A DNA stretch of 64,000 nt from Terriglobia bacterium (GTDB lineage: Bacteria; Acidobacteriota; Terriglobia; Bryobacterales; Bryobacteraceae): NCBI GenBank assembly GCA_020073265.1, contig JAIQFN010000020.1:1-64000 (forward strand), given 5' to 3'. How positions within the stretch are numbered: the first letter of the stretch is position 1; each line of letters opens with the position of its first letter. The notes beneath the pieces were generated by a model. The model saw only the letters and a program-made list of their open reading frames with translations. It made no database searches and was not told where the DNA came from. Position numbers and translations under genes: made by a program. Shown piece by piece: positions 7,957-16,283 of the stretch.

Positions 7957-8844
7957 ATGTACTCATACACTGCCTATGGACTCAACATTGAATCGGAGAT
8001 CCAACTCCCGACGCTGGCTCACGGTTCGTCAGCGGCGGACGTCCAAGTTCGGCGCGGCAGTGTAATTCGGCCCGCGGAGGCAAATGGCCATGCTACCTGG
8101 ACAACCCCCAGCGACATCTATTTCCGTTTCGAGAACTTCGGGGTGATTCAGATTTCCGGCGGCACTGAAATCGTGGTCGATGCAGCCGGCGTCGATGATG
8201 GGATTGCCGGTTTGTTCGTCCAGGGGCCCGCGATGGGCGCTCTCTTGCATCAGCGAGGTCTGCTGGTCTTGCACGCCAGCGCTGTCATCGCCAACGGCGG
8301 CGCGGTCGCCTTCCTCGGCCATTCCGGACGAGGGAAATCGACCATGGCCGCGGCCCTCGTCAAACTGGGATACTGCGCCTTCTCCGACGATCTCGTTCCG
8401 GTGTCACTGAGTATCGGCCGGCCGATCGCGCTCCCGGGTTATCCGTTCCTGAAACTCGGGCAGGACGCGGGAACAACGTTGGGTTACGAGATTGACCAGT
8501 CGGCTGCGGTCGCGCCGGATGACAACCGGCGCCATGTTGCGGTGGAAGGCGCCGATCCCGATGTTCCTCTGCCGCTGGCGCGGATCTACATACTGGAGGA
8601 AGGCGATCGGCCGGAGATAGAACTGCTGAAGCCGCAGGAGGCGGCGGTGGAGCTGATTCGCTACTCCTACGCGTCTCCTTGCCTGGGTGGGTCCGGGATG
8701 TCCGCATTCCATCTGCAGTCGTGCGCGGCCCTGGTTGATTGTCTGCCCATTCGCCGCTTGCGCCGTCCGCGCCGGTTGGATCTGCTGCAGGAGGTAGCGG
8801 AGCTGGTGCAGCGGGACTTCGAAACCGCCGGGAGCCGAGCATGA
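7957..8844 (+). CDS. HPr-kinase-like protein of the RiPP locus
   Basis: 295-aa HprK-related kinase. The nucleotide-binding P-loop is GHSGRGKST (121-129), preceded by the conserved LHAS (105-108) and followed by SDDLVPV (143-149), the usual HprK-C order. The N-terminal 90 residues are the variable domain seen in RiPP-associated members. Family knowledge: homologues in paeninodin-type clusters phosphorylate a precursor Ser, usually the C-terminal one. Both precursors here end in Asp, so an internal Ser (core position 8) would have to be the substrate, or the substrate is something else. Its TGA overlaps the next ATG (ATGA), giving translational coupling. Confidence 0.86.
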   Translation: MYSYTAYGLNIESEIQLPTLAHGSSAADVQVRRGSVIRPAEANGHATWTTPSDIYFRFENFGVIQISGGTEIVVDAAGVDDGIAGLFVQGPAMGALLHQRGLLVLHASAVIANGGAVAFLGHSGRGKSTMAAALVKLGYCAFSDDLVPVSLSIGRPIALPGYPFLKLGQDAGTTLGYEIDQSAAVAPDDNRRHVAVEGADPDVPLPLARIYILEEGDRPEIELLKPQEAAVELIRYSYASPCLGGSGMSAFHLQSCAALVDCLPIRRLRRPRRLDLLQEVAELVQRDFETAGSRA

Positions 8845-9131
8845 TCGATGAAGAATCGATCGTCAACGTGACGGCCGAGCAGGTGGCTTGCGATATGAAA
8901 GGCGAGCTGCTGATCCTGCAGACCGCCTCCGGCATTTATTATGGTCTTGATCCGGTGGGCCGACGGGTGTGGAGTCTGATGGAGGAACCCCGGCGCGTCG
9001 GCGCGATTCGAGACGTCATACTGGACGAATACCAGGTGGATCGGGAAAAGTGCACGCGCGATTTGCTGGACCTGCTCGAAAAGCTCGCCAGCAAGCGCCT
9101 TGTCGAGGTGAAATCTGCGCCGGCTTCGTAA
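8841..9131 (+). CDS. PqqD-like leader-recognition protein (lasso B1 / RRE)
   Basis: 96-aa winged-helix protein of the PqqD family, which binds the Y..P.L leader and presents precursors to the protease. The typical order is present: an N-terminal strand (IVNVTAEQVACDMKGE), then ILQTASGIYYGLDPVGRRVWSLMEE with the GxYYGLDxVGxRVW signature, and C-terminal helices ending in LASKRLVEV. It overlaps the kinase by 4 bases and runs into the B2 gene. It completes the split B1/B2 organisation usual outside the proteobacterial mcjB fusion type. Confidence 0.92.
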   Translation: MIDEESIVNVTAEQVACDMKGELLILQTASGIYYGLDPVGRRVWSLMEEPRRVGAIRDVILDEYQVDREKCTRDLLDLLEKLASKRLVEVKSAPAS

Positions 9132-9141
9132 ATTCCTGGGC

Positions 9142-9558
9142 TTGAGAGCCGCGGATCGCAGCCTGCTGATCCGCGCAGTGCTGGTGCTTATGTTGACGCG
9201 CTGGGGACTGGCCTGGCTGGGCTACGCGAAGTTGCGACGATTGCTGTCTGATTTCCGCCGCGCACGGCACAGCGCGACCAAGGCAGGCGCCGAGGAAGTG
9301 GAGCGGATCGTCTGGGCAGTCCGGACGGCCGGCCGTATGGTGCTGGGCGCGCGACCATGCCTTCCGCTCGCGATGGCCACGCAATGGCTGCTCTGGCGGC
9401 GCGGCATTCTGACTGACCTGCGGATCGGAGTGATGCGGGACGAAGCGGGACATCTCGACGCTCATGCGTGGGTGGAGCAGGACGGACGCATTCTCATTGG
9501 TGAGTCGCCGGCTCTCGAACGGTTCGAGCGGTTGCCCGCGCTCAGTCTCTGGACTTAG
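9142..9558 (+). CDS. Transglutaminase-like leader protease (lasso B2)
   Basis: 138 aa from TTG 9142; papain/transglutaminase-like cysteine protease that removes the leader. Catalytic residues fit Cys73 (ARPCLPLA), His108 (DAHAWVE) and Asp114 (EQDG). The frame is open upstream to a stop at 9109-9111, and the extra residues LRRLRKFLG look like the normal B2 N-terminus. CTG 9115 lies 6 bases after GAGG (9105-9108), so translation may really begin at CTG 9115, overlapping the B1 gene end. No exporter gene follows; the next gene is on the other strand. Confidence 0.9.
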   Translation: MRAADRSLLIRAVLVLMLTRWGLAWLGYAKLRRLLSDFRRARHSATKAGAEEVERIVWAVRTAGRMVLGARPCLPLAMATQWLLWRRGILTDLRIGVMRDEAGHLDAHAWVEQDGRILIGESPALERFERLPALSLWT

Positions 9559-9583
9559 CGGAGCGGCCGGACACGTTCACGAG

Positions 9584-11269
9584 CTAATCCATGTCGAACT
9601 GGATGTCGCCCACCACGCCCTCTCCGAGCTCGCTCAGCCGCTGGCCGACGCCGGTCACCAGGCCGGCCGTATCGACGTATTCCGTGGATCCGCGATAGGC
9701 TTCAAGAACCTTCTCACCCTGATACCAGGCGGAAGCCTCACGGTGCGCCGAGTCGTAACGCATTTCAAGCAGCGCCAGCTCACCGGGTATCGGCAAACGG
9801 ACTGTGCGGGACATGCTCTCGATCTTTGGATAGTTAACCGTTAGGAATTCGACCATCGGCGGGCCGGCGTCCGGAATCGCCACGCTCAGGACAAACTTGA
9901 TTTTGAGATCGCGGAGGAAAAGCGCGATGGCCGCATAACCATGTGTGACGCCGAGGCGGGCCGAGACACTCCAGTCCCGGTTCACCGCGCGTCGCTGGGC
10001 TGGTTCGGAGAGCGGGTAGTAATAACCGCCCTGATTGCGGCTCACCAGCCGGTTGCCGATGATGCGCGCGTGCGTGCGATCCAATTCAACGATGTCGGAA
10101 TCCACCTGGCCCCAGCGCTTCCAACCGATCTGAGAGAAGGTCTGGCCGCCTTGATAGCGGATGTGCCGCTCGGAATCCGGTGCCGGCCGATAGCGCCAGG
10201 CCAGCCAGCCGGCCGCCGGGACAACCGCCAGACCGCCCGCCAGCAGAGCGCGCCGGGGAATGTGCCAGCTCGCGGGATCGCGGATCGCCTGGGCCAGTTC
10301 GCGGCCATATCCGGCGGCATCGCGGGGACGCTTGCGCGGGTCGGGATCCAGGCCAGACAGAAGCAGCCGGCGCAAGGGCCAGGCGGCGACGGCGTCGAGG
10401 GACGACTCACGCAATTTGCGCTGCTGTTCATAGAGCGCCGCGGGAGGGCTGGCTTCGAACAGCGGCTTTCCCACGGCCATCTCGTAAGCCACCAGCGCGA
10501 ACGCGTACAGATCGCTCGCAAGCGACGGTTGTCCCAGCAATTGCTCGGGCGCCATGTATTGGGTGGTCCCGAAGAATCGCGTAGTGGTGGAACTTTGCTG
10601 CTCCAGCTCGCCGAACTGCGCGATGCCGAAGTCAATCAAGTGCATCTGAAGCTCGGCGCCGGAGCCTTGGATCATGACGTTCTCGGGCTTGATGTCCCGG
10701 TGCATCACGCCGTTTCGATGCGCGTAGCCGATGGCATCGCCCAGGGCTTCCCAGATTTGCGCCGCCACTTCCGCCGGCAGCGGTCCGATCTCGAGCAGCG
10801 TACGCAGAGGCTGGCCATCGATGTAAGGCATGACCAGGAAGGGAGCGCCGTCTTCGCTTTCGCCGACTGCGAGGATCGACACGATGGCGGGGTGTGACAG
10901 CCTGCGAAGCGTTTCCGATTCCACCGCGAAGCGCCGCTTCAGGTCCTGCCGGAACCATTCCCAGGAATGCGGAACCTTGACCACCACCCACGCGCCGTCG
11001 CGTGCCAGGTCGCTGCTCAACCAAGCCTCGCCGCTGCCTCCGGCTCCCAGCAGGCGTTCGAAACGGTAGCGGCTCGCCAGCACTTGGCCGGCACGGTGAC
11101 GACCCTGCCGTTCCGGACGAGCTTGAAGTTGGAGGTGACTGGCCACCAGCCTCTCGACTTCCGCCCGGACCTCCGCGGATTCACCAGCCAGCGCGGTCCC
11201 GGCTCCATCAGGCGAAGCCAGCACTTGATCGAACAGGCCGGTGACGCGCTCCCACTCAGCCGGTGTCAT
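9584..11269 (-). CDS. Transmembrane Ser/Thr protein kinase
   Basis: 561-aa Hanks-type kinase. The N-terminal 60 residues match the extension of sigma-coupled acidobacterial/planctomycete kinases (WERVTGLFDQ). Kinase domain about 68-330: Gly loop GAGGSGEAW, VVVKVP lysine, catalytic HRDIKPENV, DFG, and APEQ. One membrane helix follows (LLAGGLAVVPAAGWLAW), then a C-terminal extracytoplasmic beta-rich domain (about 355-561) that could sense a ligand. The ATG overlaps the stop of the upstream sigma factor gene by 4 bases, so the two are made together. It converges on the RiPP operon, with only 25 bases between stops. Confidence 0.9.
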   Translation of the reverse strand: MTPAEWERVTGLFDQVLASPDGAGTALAGESAEVRAEVERLVASHLQLQARPERQGRHRAGQVLASRYRFERLLGAGGSGEAWLSSDLARDGAWVVVKVPHSWEWFRQDLKRRFAVESETLRRLSHPAIVSILAVGESEDGAPFLVMPYIDGQPLRTLLEIGPLPAEVAAQIWEALGDAIGYAHRNGVMHRDIKPENVMIQGSGAELQMHLIDFGIAQFGELEQQSSTTTRFFGTTQYMAPEQLLGQPSLASDLYAFALVAYEMAVGKPLFEASPPAALYEQQRKLRESSLDAVAAWPLRRLLLSGLDPDPRKRPRDAAGYGRELAQAIRDPASWHIPRRALLAGGLAVVPAAGWLAWRYRPAPDSERHIRYQGGQTFSQIGWKRWGQVDSDIVELDRTHARIIGNRLVSRNQGGYYYPLSEPAQRRAVNRDWSVSARLGVTHGYAAIALFLRDLKIKFVLSVAIPDAGPPMVEFLTVNYPKIESMSRTVRLPIPGELALLEMRYDSAHREASAWYQGEKVLEAYRGSTEYVDTAGLVTGVGQRLSELGEGVVGDIQFDMD

Positions 11270-11859
11270 GGCGCGGGCGGGCGGCCGCTCAGCTCCGCGT
11301 GCAGCCAGGCGCGGGCCACCAGCCAGTCGCGCTGCACGGTCTTTTCCGAAACGCCGATGGCCGCGGCAATCTCGCCGATGTCCAGGCCGCGGAAGAATCG
11401 CATCTCCACCACTTCAGCCTGCCGCGGGCTCATCCGCCCCAGCCGGTCGAGAATGAGTTGAATCTCGACCGCCAGTGCGAACGGCTGATCGGGCGCGAGG
11501 TTCGGATTTTCCGGCGCATCCTGAGAGCTTGGCCGGCGCTTGACGGCGTTGCGGGCGCGATGCCGGTCGCGCAGGATGCTCTGCATGCAAACGGTCGCGT
11601 AGGCGAAGAAATGCTTGCGGTCCACCCAGTGTTTGGAATCATCCTGCAGCACGCGCACGTAAAATTCCGCGACCAATTCGGCGGGTTCGAGAGTCTGCCG
11701 GCCCATCCAGGGGAATTGGCGTACCAGCCGGCCCGCGATGCGCTGCAGTTCGCGATCGATCAGCGGTCCAATGCGGCGCCAGCGCGAGGATGCGGAGGTG
11801 GCCGGGGCATTCAACGCGTCGGTGAGCGAATTGGGATTCGCGCCGCTGTGGTGGTTCAT
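11266..11859 (-). CDS. ECF-type RNA polymerase sigma factor
   Basis: 197-aa sigma factor of the acidobacteria/planctomycete ECF group (TIGR02999-like). Region 2: ELQRIAGRLVRQFP, then EPAELVAEFYVRVL and HFFAYATVCMQSILRDRHR. Region 4: RLGRMSPRQAEVVEMRFFRGLDIGEIAAAIGVSEKTVQRDW helix-turn-helix, split here only for description. No anti-sigma gene is adjacent; the coupled kinase downstream is the likely regulator through phosphorylation. The regulon is unknown. Confidence 0.9.
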   Translation of the reverse strand: MNHHSGANPNSLTDALNAPATSASSRWRRIGPLIDRELQRIAGRLVRQFPWMGRQTLEPAELVAEFYVRVLQDDSKHWVDRKHFFAYATVCMQSILRDRHRARNAVKRRPSSQDAPENPNLAPDQPFALAVEIQLILDRLGRMSPRQAEVVEMRFFRGLDIGEIAAAIGVSEKTVQRDWLVARAWLHAELSGRPPAP

Positions 11860-11949
11860 CTTTCGACTTCCGCCCCTGGTCCAGCTTGTTGTCTTAGTTT
11901 AGCTCAGGGCGTGCGCCGCAGCAGGCTAATTGCATGATAGAAAGAAAGA

Positions 11950-12450
11950 GTGTCGATTCGCAGCTTCCTCGGAATGGATCACACGGCGACGCACGCACCT
12001 TCGGCCGAAACCGAAACGGTGCGAAAAGTCGTGGACGCGCTCAATCAATTGGAACCGAGCCGCGCGCGATTTATCGCCGCATTCGGCTATCTGCTCAGCA
12101 GAGTGGCCAACGCGGATATGAACATCAGCCCGGAAGAAACGCGCGCCATGGAGCGAATCGTGATGGAGTCCGGCGGCTTGCCCGAGGAACAGGCTCTGAT
12201 CGTGGTCGAGATGGCCAAGGAACGCGCGCAGCTTTTTGGAGGCACCGAGAATTTTCTGGTGACGCGCGAGTTCGACCGCATCGCCACACGGGAGCAAAAG
12301 CTGGCGCTGCTGGATTGTCTGTTCGCGGTATCGGCCGCGGAAGACGACATATCCCTGGTCGAAGATAACGAGATCCGGCAGATCGCCAGCGAACTGCATC
12401 TCGACCACCCTGATTTCATTAGCGTCCGCTCCGCCTGGGCCGATCACTAG
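11950..12450 (+). CDS. TerB-family protein
   Basis: 166-aa cytosolic helical protein. A TerB/DjlA-N type core is visible: FIAAFGYLLSRVANADMNISPEETRAMERIV and a second acidic helical repeat LDCLFAVSAAEDDISLVEDNEIRQIA, both with the acidic metal-binding loops of this family. The GTG start at 11950 follows a purine-rich stretch (agaaagaaagag). Other tellurite-resistance genes are absent, so a resistance role is not supported; a general stress role is inference. It is followed 57 bases later by a gene on the same strand. Confidence 0.8.
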   Translation: MSIRSFLGMDHTATHAPSAETETVRKVVDALNQLEPSRARFIAAFGYLLSRVANADMNISPEETRAMERIVMESGGLPEEQALIVVEMAKERAQLFGGTENFLVTREFDRIATREQKLALLDCLFAVSAAEDDISLVEDNEIRQIASELHLDHPDFISVRSAWADH

Positions 12451-12507
12451 AATGTCCTCAAGAATCTGCCGAAGGCGCCGCGCGGGAATTCGACAGAGGA
12501 ATAGAGC

Positions 12508-13410
12508 GTGACACTGAACCGGCGTCAAGTTCTGAGCGCTGCGGTTGCGTCGCTGCTGCGCGGGCAGGAACCCGGACTGCCTCCCGCGTATGCGGAATCG
12601 GCGGCACTGGACGCGTTCACGCCGGACGCTACCGACGAAATCGCGATTCGTCTGGGGCGCTTTCCACGGCGCGGCGACGCCACCCTGTGGGTGACCGTGT
12701 GTCTGGGCGATAAGGTCTACAGCGCGGCGCTGGAGAATCTCAAGCTGGGATCGTTTAAAGGACGGACGCCGGTGGAAACGGAGAAAGCCACATTCGCGGT
12801 GCTGGGGGACGGCGAGGCGCACATGACAAGGACGCGCAATGCCGGGCTGCTCGGCTCAGCACGAGTCACGGCCGGCGCGCACGAATCCGCGGAGCCGCCG
12901 CCGGGCGCTGGACCGGTGCGTATTCGCATCGACGCCAACTTCGAATCCGGCCATCATCCTGTGCAGGCTCGTCCCGGACGCATGGAAGTGATGGGCCACG
13001 CCGAGGCGGTGATTCACGTGGCCGGCCGCGTCAGCCGAATCCGCGGTCACGGGAAGTGGCACGAGCAGGTGGGCGACCGGCCGCGCTTCGCTCCAGCCTT
13101 CACCTACCTGAACGTCATCGGTGATCGCACCGGCCTGCTGGCGGTGTGGCGAAAAGCGGGAGCGTACGGGTATGCGTGGATCGAGGACAAGATCGTGGCG
13201 GTGAAGACCGCGCAGTTCGACCCGATCGCGGCGCGGCGCAAGTTTCGAGTGGAACTCGAAAACGGAACCGTGATCGACGGCGAGACCGTCACGCATCGAG
13301 TGGTCTCCGTGCCGATTGAAGGCCGTCAGCGCCCGGGTGCGACAGTGCTGGTCACGAGCAGCATCGGTCCGATGACCGGTCACCTGAACGATTGGGATCC
13401 GAAGGACTAG
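12508..13410 (+). CDS. Hypothetical exported protein, possibly lipocalin/AttH-like
   Basis: 300-aa protein with a short Tat-like N-terminus (LNRRQVLSAAVASLL). The rest is beta-strand rich (GHAEAVIHVAGRVSRIRGHGKWHEQVGDRPRFAPAF, split in two strands around Gly-Lys-Trp-His-Glu), resembling AttH/CrtC-type two-barrel folds in which a GxxxWHEQ segment is conserved. No catalytic assignment is possible. GTG start at 12508 after agaggaatag. It converges on the DUF3604 gene. Confidence 0.6.
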   Translation: MTLNRRQVLSAAVASLLRGQEPGLPPAYAESAALDAFTPDATDEIAIRLGRFPRRGDATLWVTVCLGDKVYSAALENLKLGSFKGRTPVETEKATFAVLGDGEAHMTRTRNAGLLGSARVTAGAHESAEPPPGAGPVRIRIDANFESGHHPVQARPGRMEVMGHAEAVIHVAGRVSRIRGHGKWHEQVGDRPRFAPAFTYLNVIGDRTGLLAVWRKAGAYGYAWIEDKIVAVKTAQFDPIAARRKFRVELENGTVIDGETVTHRVVSVPIEGRQRPGATVLVTSSIGPMTGHLNDWDPKD

Positions 13411-13460
13411 GAGCCTGGGTAGAACCCGGACACCGACTCCCTAACGGTCGCGGCTCAGGG

Positions 13461-16082
13461 TCACTTCACCGGCTCGCCGCCCACCCAGATTGGCGACGAC
13501 CAGGCGTGCGCGCCGTCCAGTTGAGTGAGGCGCAGGTAGTAGTAATCGCCCGGCTGCGGATTGCTGCGATCCACATAGTCGAACTCCCCGTCCATGGGCG
13601 CGCGCGGGTCCACCAGTTGCACGAAGATCGAATCGACGTGGCGGTCCACCGGCAGCTCGCGCGCCAGCAGTCCCTCCTTCAGTTCGTTGAACGGAAGCTC
13701 CACGGTGGTGGCCGGTATGGTCGCGAAAGGACGAACCACGGGCGGAGCCACGTCATGCTCGGTGGTCTGATCCAGGTGGATCACGATGCGCGTGGAAGGA
13801 GTCACCTGGTCGAGATCGAGCATCAGGATGTCGGCGCGGCCGCGGGTGTCGTCGAAAAACTGAATGCGATTCGGATTCTGCGGATCCTGCCGCGCAAACT
13901 CGGAATAGCGGTTGTCGAAGTAGCTCTGAAGGCCGGCCAGGCGAGCGCCCTCGACGTCCAGCGTTCCTCGCCAGCGGCGGTAGCCGCGCGGATTATCGCG
14001 AATGAAGGGCTCGGAACTGGACTGGAAACCGATCTCGACGCGCGAGCGCGGCTCGAGCGTTGCCTGCGCCATGCGACGCGCGAATATCACCTCGCCGTTC
14101 TTGATGACCTCCACGCGATCCACCGCCGAAGTGCCGGAGAACCGCGCATGGATGCGCCGCACGTCGCTATCCGGGATGCGCTGACCGGTGGGCTGGCCGT
14201 TGAGCTGGAAATCCAGCAGGATGCGCTGGGCGTCGCTGGCGGCGTAGGTATGCCGGTCGCGCAGGCCATCGAAAATCGCGTTGCCTTCTTTTTCACGCGC
14301 GCGCACCGCCACCAGCGAGTTCATCTGCTGCAGAGCGCCGTTCGGCATGCCGCCGCTGTATCCGGGCCGCGTGCGATGATCGTCGGACGCACCCACGAAT
14401 CCGACTTCGTAGCCTTGCCGCAGATAGTAGTTTCCGAACCACTCGAAGGTTCCGTGCATGGACGCGATTTCCACCACGCGCTCCAGGTCTGGATCGCTGC
14501 GGCGCCAGTCCGCGGCCTGGTGGGCATGCGGGATCACCAGGACGTCCTTGGTCTGGTATTTGCTTCGCAGGCCCTGATACAGCAGCGAGAGATCGTAAGC
14601 CATCTGCGAGGGCACGCGGTCGCGCCCCGGCGTGCGGAAGAAGACGTTGTGATGCCCGCCGTTGGTGCGATTCACGGTCCACTCGTAAGCCAGAAACGCG
14701 ATGAAGCGGCCCGGCTCGGTGTAACGGCGGACAGCGTCGTTCATGGTGCGCCACTCAGAGTCGTCCAGCCAGACGTCGTGCTCGCTGAGACCGGCGAAAT
14801 CGAGTCGAGCGTCGTCGCGGCCCCACGTATAGAAGCGATCGATGCTGCCCATGCCTTCCGAATAGCCGCTGTGGGCGTGGGTCTCGCCCCAATAGACGCG
14901 CGTCGCCGGGTTCTGCTCCACCCAGATCGGATTGCTCCGGGCGGTGAATTTGCCGTCGGCGGAGCGGACGTCGAAGCGATACGTGTCGGGCTCGTCAATC
15001 TGCAAATCCCTGAGCACCACCAGGCCATCGGTCCCGGCCGGGATGGTGCGGACGCTCTTGCCGTTCAGCGAAACCTCGTAACTCGGAATGGCGCCGGTCG
15101 CGCGATTCCAGCGATCGTCTTCGCTACGCACCGCCAGCTCGAAGCGCTCGCCCGCGCGCACGACGGAGGGCGCGGTGGGATGCACGTACGCAACTTGAGT
15201 TCCCTGGATCGAGAACGCCGGCCAGGCCGGAGTCAGAAATCGTCCTTTCCCTTCCAGGTCGATGTAGAGCGGGTACAGCATGCGGTCGTTGCTGAAGCTG
15301 TTCATCTGCATTCCGGGCGATCCACCGCTGCGGTCGCCGAAGGTCAGCGTCACGGTATCGCCGGAGCGCAGCGCTTCGCCCTCCAGCCGGAAGCCGGAAT
15401 TGTCGGCGCTGCCCCGGAAGCCGCCGTGCATTCCCGACCAGGGTACATCCGCCTTGGCGAAACGGGCACGCGGATTCGAGCTGCGGATGGTGACATAGTT
15501 GCGCGCCGCCGGATCGTGGTTCTGGGGAGGTCCCGCGTCGCTCATCAGCATGCGCCCGAGCATGATGGCGCCGCCGATGCTCATCGGCATTTCGCCGATG
15601 GTGATGGTCTGCTCGAAGGTCTGCAAGCTGGACGCCGGGAAAGGACCGGTTTTGTCGGCGCGGATGGTGGGGATCGCCTGGGGATGCTCGTCTTTGATGC
15701 GGAATTCGTAGATCAGTGCGTCGACGTTGCCGATTAATGCGCGAACGTTGGCCGGTCCGGCCGGTGGGGTGCCCTGTTGCCTGGCGTCATTCAATACGAA
15801 GGCGGGCGCCAGTTCCTGAGTCGCGTTCACCGGCATCGGCCCGCCCGTGAGCGAGTACGCGTTGATCCACTGCCAGAGCAGCAGGCCGCGCGCGACGGCG
15901 TTGTCGGCATTGGTGGGCTGCGAGGCCGCGTCGCGCTTCAACTGCTCCACCTGCTGCCGCAGTTGGGACGACAGGTAATCGTTCGCGCGAGGGCTTTGCG
16001 CCTGGATGACACGAGAGAATCCCAGGTAAAACAGCGCCAGGATCGTGAACACAGCGAGGATCAGAGCCAGTCTTGGTTTCAT
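13461..16082 (-). CDS. DUF3604 domain protein with N-terminal membrane anchor
   Basis: 873-aa exported or membrane-anchored protein. A hydrophobic N-terminal segment (LALILAVFTILALFYLGF) is followed by a long unknown region and then the DUF3604/PHP-like core: VYWGETHAHSGYSEG, LDFAGLSEHDVWLDD, and HAHQAADWRRSDPDLE, whose His/Asp clusters look like metal ligands of a PHP-type hydrolase. Substrate is unknown. It stands alone between convergent and divergent neighbours, with about 200 bases separating it from serA. Confidence 0.82.
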   Translation of the reverse strand: MKPRLALILAVFTILALFYLGFSRVIQAQSPRANDYLSSQLRQQVEQLKRDAASQPTNADNAVARGLLLWQWINAYSLTGGPMPVNATQELAPAFVLNDARQQGTPPAGPANVRALIGNVDALIYEFRIKDEHPQAIPTIRADKTGPFPASSLQTFEQTITIGEMPMSIGGAIMLGRMLMSDAGPPQNHDPAARNYVTIRSSNPRARFAKADVPWSGMHGGFRGSADNSGFRLEGEALRSGDTVTLTFGDRSGGSPGMQMNSFSNDRMLYPLYIDLEGKGRFLTPAWPAFSIQGTQVAYVHPTAPSVVRAGERFELAVRSEDDRWNRATGAIPSYEVSLNGKSVRTIPAGTDGLVVLRDLQIDEPDTYRFDVRSADGKFTARSNPIWVEQNPATRVYWGETHAHSGYSEGMGSIDRFYTWGRDDARLDFAGLSEHDVWLDDSEWRTMNDAVRRYTEPGRFIAFLAYEWTVNRTNGGHHNVFFRTPGRDRVPSQMAYDLSLLYQGLRSKYQTKDVLVIPHAHQAADWRRSDPDLERVVEIASMHGTFEWFGNYYLRQGYEVGFVGASDDHRTRPGYSGGMPNGALQQMNSLVAVRAREKEGNAIFDGLRDRHTYAASDAQRILLDFQLNGQPTGQRIPDSDVRRIHARFSGTSAVDRVEVIKNGEVIFARRMAQATLEPRSRVEIGFQSSSEPFIRDNPRGYRRWRGTLDVEGARLAGLQSYFDNRYSEFARQDPQNPNRIQFFDDTRGRADILMLDLDQVTPSTRIVIHLDQTTEHDVAPPVVRPFATIPATTVELPFNELKEGLLARELPVDRHVDSIFVQLVDPRAPMDGEFDYVDRSNPQPGDYYYLRLTQLDGAHAWSSPIWVGGEPVK

Positions 16083-16283
16083 TTCGATTCTCCGGCGGCC
16101 GCGCTTGCAACTGGTAGGTTCATCCTCATCTTATACGACCGTGGGCCGCCGAACCTGCGCTGGACTGCGCGAATTTTACTCGGTCCGAAGCGCGACCGCT
16201 GGATCCACAGGACATCGCCTCATTCTGTCATAAGGCGCCCGACCCTGCGCTTGCGGGCGCGCGCGCCACGTATCATTGAATTG

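Noticed and set aside
13392-15737. 781-codon open frame antisense to the DUF3604 gene
   Set aside because: Composition is that of a codon-bias shadow, while the minus strand encodes a continuous DUF3604 protein with metal-site motifs.
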